From Cavenderia fasciculata (lineage: Eukaryota; Evosea; Eumycetozoa; Acytosteliales; Cavenderiaceae), in the NCBI RefSeq assembly GCF_000203815.1, contig NW_004457729.1, positions 744,674 to 808,673 of the forward strand: DNA of 64,000 nucleotides, read 5' to 3'. A program made the position numbers and the translations under genes. The notes beneath the pieces are model-generated. The model saw only the letters and a list, made by a program, of their open reading frames with translations, made no database searches and was not told the origin of the DNA. Each line of letters begins with the position of its first letter. The first letter of the stretch is position 1. Shown here in pieces: positions 58,861-64,000 of the stretch.

Positions 58861-60845
58861 ATGGAATTATTACCAAAACGACCTTCTACTTATGTATTTG
58901 GGGGTATGATAGCACTCTCATTATACTTAAAGTATCTCGAAAACAAGTCAAACAAAGAAAGTAGTAGTAATATTAGTGATAGTAGTAATAGTAATACATT
59001 GGAAAGAATTAAAAAGGATTATTACAAGTTACCAACCAACCTAAAGATACATATCATTAATGATGTCGATCAATGTGATCGATTATTGTTAAAGTTGTAC
59101 GAAGATGTGATTAGAAACATCGAGCAATTAGATTTTGAAGAACAACAAGAAAAGGAACTTGAAAAACTAATGAATGGTAGTCAAGAGGATGATGAATCTT
59201 CTTCGTCGTCATCAACAATCAAGATCATATCACCTGAACAATGTAAAGTTGATATGAAACATTTAGAACAACACCAAATCGATAAAAAGAAGGAAAAACG
59301 TGAAAAGATGTTGGAACGCGTTCTTGGATTGGATGCTGAATGGGGAAACTCCAAGTCAATGGCTGAAGCAAGCCTACGCGAAAGCAATGGAATCAAAACA
59401 AATGATAAAGTGGCATTGATCCAAATCGCATTCAAAGACGAGGTGTTTCTCATTCAATGTCTGCGATTAAAGGCGATTCCAAAGTCGTTGCAATTGTTGA
59501 TGGCCGATCATCGCATTCTCAAGGTTGGTGTGTCGATTGCACAAGACGCCACCACCATCATCAAGCATCTTGGTATCGAAGTCAAGGGATGCGTTGATTT
59601 GGTGCCACTTGGCAACATGACTGGATTCGACGGCTGCGGTCTCGCCGCCTTGGCAAAGTCTACAATGGGTGTCACTATTGACAAGTCACACCATATTCGA
59701 TGTGGTCATTGGGAGAGTGAACAATTGACACCCGATCAAATCCACTATGCAGCCTGCGATGCTTGGATTGGTCGTGAAATCTTTAATGTCATGTATGACA
59801 AGCATGTCGATACGCACAAGACTGAAATCACACCAACCGAGTTTGTTTCACCATTTATTACATCTACTTTCAAGATCAAAAACAAGAATGGCGGTGGCGG
59901 TGCTAAATCAGGATCATCTGCCGACTCTCCAATCAATGCCAAGAAAAAGAGTAGTTTTGCAACATTGATACCCGATGGTAGAGTGTTGTATGACAATTGT
60001 CTCATGTTTGCACAGGATGGTGAAACGTTGCTGTGCAACATTAGTAAGAAAAAGGTTGAATGGTATCTCTCTCGTAACTTGGCCACCAAGTTTTGTGACG
60101 ATCCAATCAAGATTAAATTAACCTTTACCCCAAAAGGCAATGGTCATGCCGAAGATAAATACTATCTCTCCAACAAAACAAACAATTGTTGTGTTTGTGG
60201 GTCTGGAAAACAATTAATGAGACACTCAATTGTACCTCATTCTTATCGTCAATATTTACCAGTCAGAGTTAAAAGGTAACAAGAGAGATAAAAATATATA
60301 TATTGTTTTTGATGTACTAATTTGTATTTTTTCTATTTAGTCATAGTTCACATGATGTAGTATTATTATGTTGTGATTGTCATTTACATGTAAATAGAAG
60401 AATTCATTTAATGAGAATGATGATTGCCAATGAATATGGAATAGAGTATGATACTGGAGCCGATAGCATGGAAATTGATATGCAAATATTAAAGCTCACA
60501 AAACAAGCTGCTGTTTTGATGCATGCCATGTACCCAACCTCCTCAAAGAAATCGGTTCAACTCCCAGCCAACAAGTTTGAAGAATTCAAGAAAAATGTTT
60601 GTCAACATCTCAACAAGGAGGAATTGACTCTGGAAGACTTGACGAATCTTGCCAATCAAAACCCCAGAAACAAACGACCAGACTATATCCCTCACGAGAA
60701 AAGAGTAATGGACACGGTCATTTCAAAGGGAGATCAAGAAATTGAAAAGTTTATCGTCAAATGGAGACAACATTTTGTTCAAGTTACCAGTCCAAAGCAT
60801 TTAAATGAACATTGGGATATTAATAAGAAAAGTTTTCAAAATTAA
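58861..60845 (+). CDS. EXD2: EXD2-like 3'-5' exonuclease
   Basis: Two exons, 58861-60275 and 60341-60845; 639 aa (human EXD2 621). N-terminal anchor YVFGGMIALSLYLKYLEN resembles the mitochondrial/ER anchor of EXD2. DEDDy exonuclease: VLGLDAEWGN (Asp, Glu), KVGVSIAQDATTI (Asp), and IHYAACDAWIGREIF (Tyr, Asp). The second half carries paired Cys (CCVCGSGKQLMRHSIVPHSY, then LLCCDCHLHVNRR) like the HNH-type zinc region of EXD2. Acts in DNA end resection or mitochondrial RNA processing in animals (family knowledge). The intron falls between the two Cys clusters. Confidence 0.92.
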
Positions 60846-60916
60846 TAAATCAAATAAAATAATAATTTATCCTAATATTTTTTATAATATACAAGTGGGA
60901 GATCCTACTTCTTTTT

Positions 60917-62633
60917 TTAATAGTTGTATTTTTTTTCAATACAAGAATTGTATAAATCCAAAAAAACATTCTCAACATCAAGTCCCAATGTTTGGAGTAT
61001 TCTTTCACCATCTCTGTTTAATTCATACCCTACTTGACTTGAAACAAGGTATTGAAACATTTGATAGTTGTTGGAGATAAATATTGGTCTAGAGAATCCA
61101 GGTCGTTGAGATTGTAATTGAACTTGTTGGAGGAGGGATGCATCCTTTTGGAGGAAATGGTCCAACAAGTGTGGAGGACCGTTTACAACGATAAAGGATA
61201 ACCACTTTTCGAGTGTTGTCTCATTGGGAAATGTCTCGAGCATGTACTCTACAATATTAATCCTCCCTGCTTTGATGGCACTGTCCAAGTTTAACGATGG
61301 CTTGGAGATGCTGTGGATAAGTTTGAGAAACTCCAAGTTGCCATACTCCATACAAAAATTTTGTACACGTGTCCTCAACTTGCTCGATTGACAATACTCT
61401 TTGTACAAGTCGATTGAAGAGGTACGAGCAATGAGTTGGAGGAATTCCCAAAGTTGTTTGACACTCTTGTTGATGATGGGACGATTAGCCAATCGGTGTC
61501 GGTGTTCTGGGCTGACCTTGTCAATCAAAAGCGCGTAGCATTCCTCCGACACGACTTGTACCTTGAGTAGAGGACATGGCAGAAACTTGAATCCCTTGTC
61601 CAACATCAACTTGACCACCTCGTATGCCTCGCGACCAGGACGATTGAGCGCGCAATGCATGGCATACTTGTACGCATTGCTCCCACTGTACCGCTCCAAA
61701 ATAGCAGGTATGTGTTGTACCAGTGCATGTTTGTATATGTATCTTTGAATGCTCTTTCTAAAGTACCGATAAAACGACGAGTGTATAAAGTCGAGTATCT
61801 GATGAATGTCGGCATGTGGGTCGTCCAATTCAGCGGCGATTGAATCCACACCCCAATTTACGATTGCTCGGTCGATGAGTGCTGCGTTATTCGCCTGCAT
61901 TGGATGTCTCGTCAAAAAGTTTGCTACCTTGGCTTGTATTGCTTCGACCTTGGATGTGATACTCGAGTGTCTCAACAAATCCTTTTCCTCGAGGTCTTTG
62001 TGAGCGAGCATCCATTGTACGACCGTCGGAGTCCCCGAATTAAACAAGTACCATGAAAACTCGTTAGTGTAGGGTACCTTGCTTTGGATGAGCAGTTCGA
62101 GTACATCGTATCGCGACGTGTCCATTGCAGCCTGGTACACACCGGCCGTAGACAGTTTGATCGGCTCGGTCTGCTCCAACAAGATGCGAATCACCTCGAT
62201 CGAGGCACCAGCCGGATCCCTCACCACCTCTCTCAACAAACTAGGAGACACAAACATATTCTGGTACCGAGTATACACTTTTCTAAACACCTCTACATCT
62301 TTGATGACTGTGCATGCCAATGTAACTGATTTGGCGTCTGTAAAAGGTACGTCAAATCCTCTATCCATCTTGTCAATCAGCAATGATACCAATCCTGCAC
62401 TCAGTATCTGACCAGCAGTATAATAGTGATCATACCTATGTATCCTCGGTAGATCAGTATACTTTCTATATATTTCTCTCTTGCACCATTTCTTTATTTC
62501 AAATGAAAGATATCTATTTTGATATACTACTTGAAGGAATAATGATTTGTTCCTAGAGAGAAAGCAAAAGTAGATATTAGTATACTTTAAAGTACAGGAT
62601 ATAGTGATAGACTATCTATTACATAACATACAT
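60917..62633 (-). CDS. Dictyostelid-type ankyrin-like repeat protein, start codon split by an intron
   Basis: Main exon 62552-60917 on the minus strand, preceded by a 79-nt intron 62631-62553 (GTATGT donor, CTCTCTAG acceptor). The only sensible start joins AT (62633-62632) to G (62552), giving MNKSLFLQVVYQNRYLSFEI; 545 aa. Helical repeat units recur: DVEVFRKVYTRYQNMFVSPS, SRYDVLELLIQSKVPYTNEF, NLEFLKLIHSISKPSLNLDS, RINIVEYMLETFPNETTLEK, typical of divergent ankyrin repeats. Paralogous in style to the product at 18394. GC-richer than most genes here. A 14-bp palindrome lies just upstream. Converges on EXD2, 71 bp apart. Confidence 0.78.
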
Positions 62634-62686
62634 TAATACAAATACAAAAATACACAAATACAAATACAAACAAATGAAATGCAATG

Positions 62687-62700
62687 ACACCTGCAGGTGT
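62687..62700. promoter_or_regulatory. 14-bp perfect palindrome ACACCTGCAGGTGT
   Basis: Exact palindrome 54 bp upstream of the inferred start of the ankyrin-like gene, with an E-box-like CACCTG core, GC-rich in AT-rich surroundings. Candidate dimeric factor site. Confidence 0.4.
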
Positions 62701-62936
62701 GTGATATTAGTTTGTATTTTTTGAAGTGTCAATGGTTTCAAAGTATTATTAAATAGTATTATAAATAAATAACATCCTCATCAATTGAGTTGAATGGGTC
62801 TTTGATCAATAAAGATGGTGATGATCGATGTGATCATTAACAAGTTTATTAATTTTTTTTTTTTTTTGGTATCTAATTAGATAATGTTAGTTTCTGATCA
62901 GATGAGAATGCAAGGACAGACATCATCATCATCTCT

Positions 62937-63119
62937 TTAGTTATAGAAACTATTTCTGGATCCAGTAGATGCAGCTGATTTAAATTGAGTTTGTTAGATG
63001 ATTGTTTGATGATGATTTGGATATAAATGAGATTGAATATACTACATACTTGGTCTTCCATTGTTGGGTCTTGGCTTGGTGCCGTTTGCGATTTTTGGTC
63101 CGTTTCCTCGGCTGAACAT
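62937..63119 (-). CDS. Spliced 35-aa Gly/Asn/Arg-rich peptide gene
   Basis: Two exons on the minus strand, 63119-63050 and 62974-62937, with a 75-nt GTATGT...TCAG intron. Product begins MFSRGNGPKIANGTKPRPNN and ends ASTGSRNSFYN. Exon 1 is clearly GC-richer than the flanks and uses codons like neighbouring genes; the splice sites fit consensus and the frame closes immediately after. Polar, disordered and basic; no family recognised. If the intron is retained the peptide stops soon after exon 1. Confidence 0.45.
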
Positions 63120-63906
63120 TATTGCTTGGAGTGATTGAGTTTAGTTGGTTGATTGATTATTTAAAGGTTGGTGTTAAGAGTGCAACAAATAAACTTTGTT
63201 TGTTTGTTGGTTGCTTTGAGAGTATACAGATAGTAATTGTACAATTGAATTGGAGTGAATAAATAGACTAATGCTGAAAGGCAAAGTTGATGATGTGTCT
63301 TGAGACCAGGGCCGACCTCCGACGAAAGATATTTTTGTAAAGAAAAAAAAAAATTGGGTCGAAATACTTTGTGCAAAGATACAACCAAAAGGGTAGAGAT
63401 CTCCACCTTTGCTCTATGATATTTGCCTTGTGATAAAATTCAATGGATGAAGCAGATTCACAGAGAACTAAATATCTCGGTTGGGGTTAATGTAGTGCGT
63501 TACGAGTTACGAGTTGTAGCTACTACAACAACGGAGTTCATTGAAAAGAAAAAAGAATTAATTAGTTAAATTCGTTGATCATTATTATGATGATGATGAC
63601 ATCACAGGATGTAAGTACTTTCTATTAATTGCTACACTAATTAATTGTAATATATATACAATGTGTATTGCAATACATTTATTTATTTATTTATTTGTTT
63701 GTTGATCGCAGATACTACTGACACCCAAGCCAAGATGAACGCGATGTGATGTGTCATCAATAAAAAATATTATATTATATTATATTTTTTAATAATTTCC
63801 TCATTTTTGTCATCAAATTTTGAGGTTCAAAAACTGGGTTGCAAGCACTATAATTTTAATTAAGTAATACAAATATAAATAAATAAATAGTTAGATAGAT
63901 TATAAC
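63120..63906. other. Intergenic region near the window edge
   Basis: About 790 bp. Probably the promoter of the small spliced gene (minus) and of the next gene (plus). A consensus GTAAGT donor at 63612 and TGATCGCAG acceptor at about 63710 suggest a spliced transcript of unknown coding capacity (short frames only). A direct repeat of GTTACGAGTT occurs near 63499-63517. Confidence 0.35.
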
Positions 63907-63928
63907 ATGTCACATGGAAGAGTAAAGG
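63907..63928 (+). CDS. Putative first coding exon, gene continues beyond window
   Basis: ATG followed by codons for MSHGRVK and one extra base, then GGTAAGC with a good donor at 63929. Short basic first exons of this kind are common in ribosomal-protein-like genes, but the rest lies outside the window and no identity is claimed. Confidence 0.3.
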
Positions 63929-64000
63929 GTAAGCAATAATATTTATATTATTAATAAAATGACATAATGTATTAACATGGATTTATAACTATCGACCTAC

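Noticed and set aside
1-64000. CRISPR arrays, bacterial operons or prophage
   Set aside because: Spliced genes, AT-rich spacers and eukaryotic gene families throughout; no regularly spaced repeats seen.

Overview
The window is nuclear DNA of a social amoeba (Dictyostelia) or a very close amoebozoan. Non-coding DNA is extremely AT-rich. Introns are short (about 60-280 nt apart from two of roughly 460-480 nt), T-rich and GT-AG (often GTATGT, GTAAGT or GTTTGT). Proteins carry long Asn, Gln, Ser and Thr runs encoded by AAT, CAA, TCA and ACA. Several genes are typical of dictyostelids: five-LD-motif paxillin, hybrid histidine kinase, V-ATPase proteolipid vatP, and lineage-type ankyrin-like proteins. 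The species cannot be fixed from sequence alone.

Layout. 0-10 kb: 3'-truncated paxillin (-), a Lys/Glu-rich tandem-BRCT protein (+), then a head-to-head pair of V-ATPase membrane subunits, c'' (-) and c (+). 10-22 kb: MSH3 (+), a small unknown gene (-), squalene synthase (-) with a hairpin in its first intron, cyclophilin-40 (-), an ankyrin-like protein (+), a hot-dog thioesterase (-) and a UbiA prenyltransferase (-). 22.2-29.8 kb: two nearly identical inverted arms of about 1.4 kb, each with a tRNA-Glu(UUC) gene and a tRNA-headed, poly(A)-tailed SINE-like element. They flank an importin-beta-type gene. 30-44 kb: signal peptidase subunit SPC3 (+), a hybrid histidine kinase (-), a 4-kb gene-free zone ending in coding-like debris, then RAD18 (-) and PEX1 (+) divergent from a 226-bp promoter. 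43.6-46.3 kb is degenerate: coding-like scraps, a roughly 100-nt imperfect hairpin and a short ankyrin-like gene. 46-64 kb: TPR-DUF4470 protein (+), an intracellular-looking L-type lectin protein (-), a seven-TM protein (-), a giant non-canonical poly(A) polymerase (+), EXD2 nuclease (+), an ankyrin-like protein (-) whose start codon seems split by an intron, a 35-aa spliced gene (-) and a putative first exon at the edge.

The genes are mostly housekeeping and unrelated, apart from the V-ATPase pair and a loose concentration of DNA-repair genes (BRCT, MSH3, RAD18, EXD2). The most novel material is the 22-30 kb inverted repeat with its SINE-like element, the two hairpins, a shared N-terminal motif on four different proteins, and coding-like debris at 37-38 kb. 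Two otherwise normal genes (importin, TPR-DUF4470) show single apparent frameshifts that may be sequence errors.
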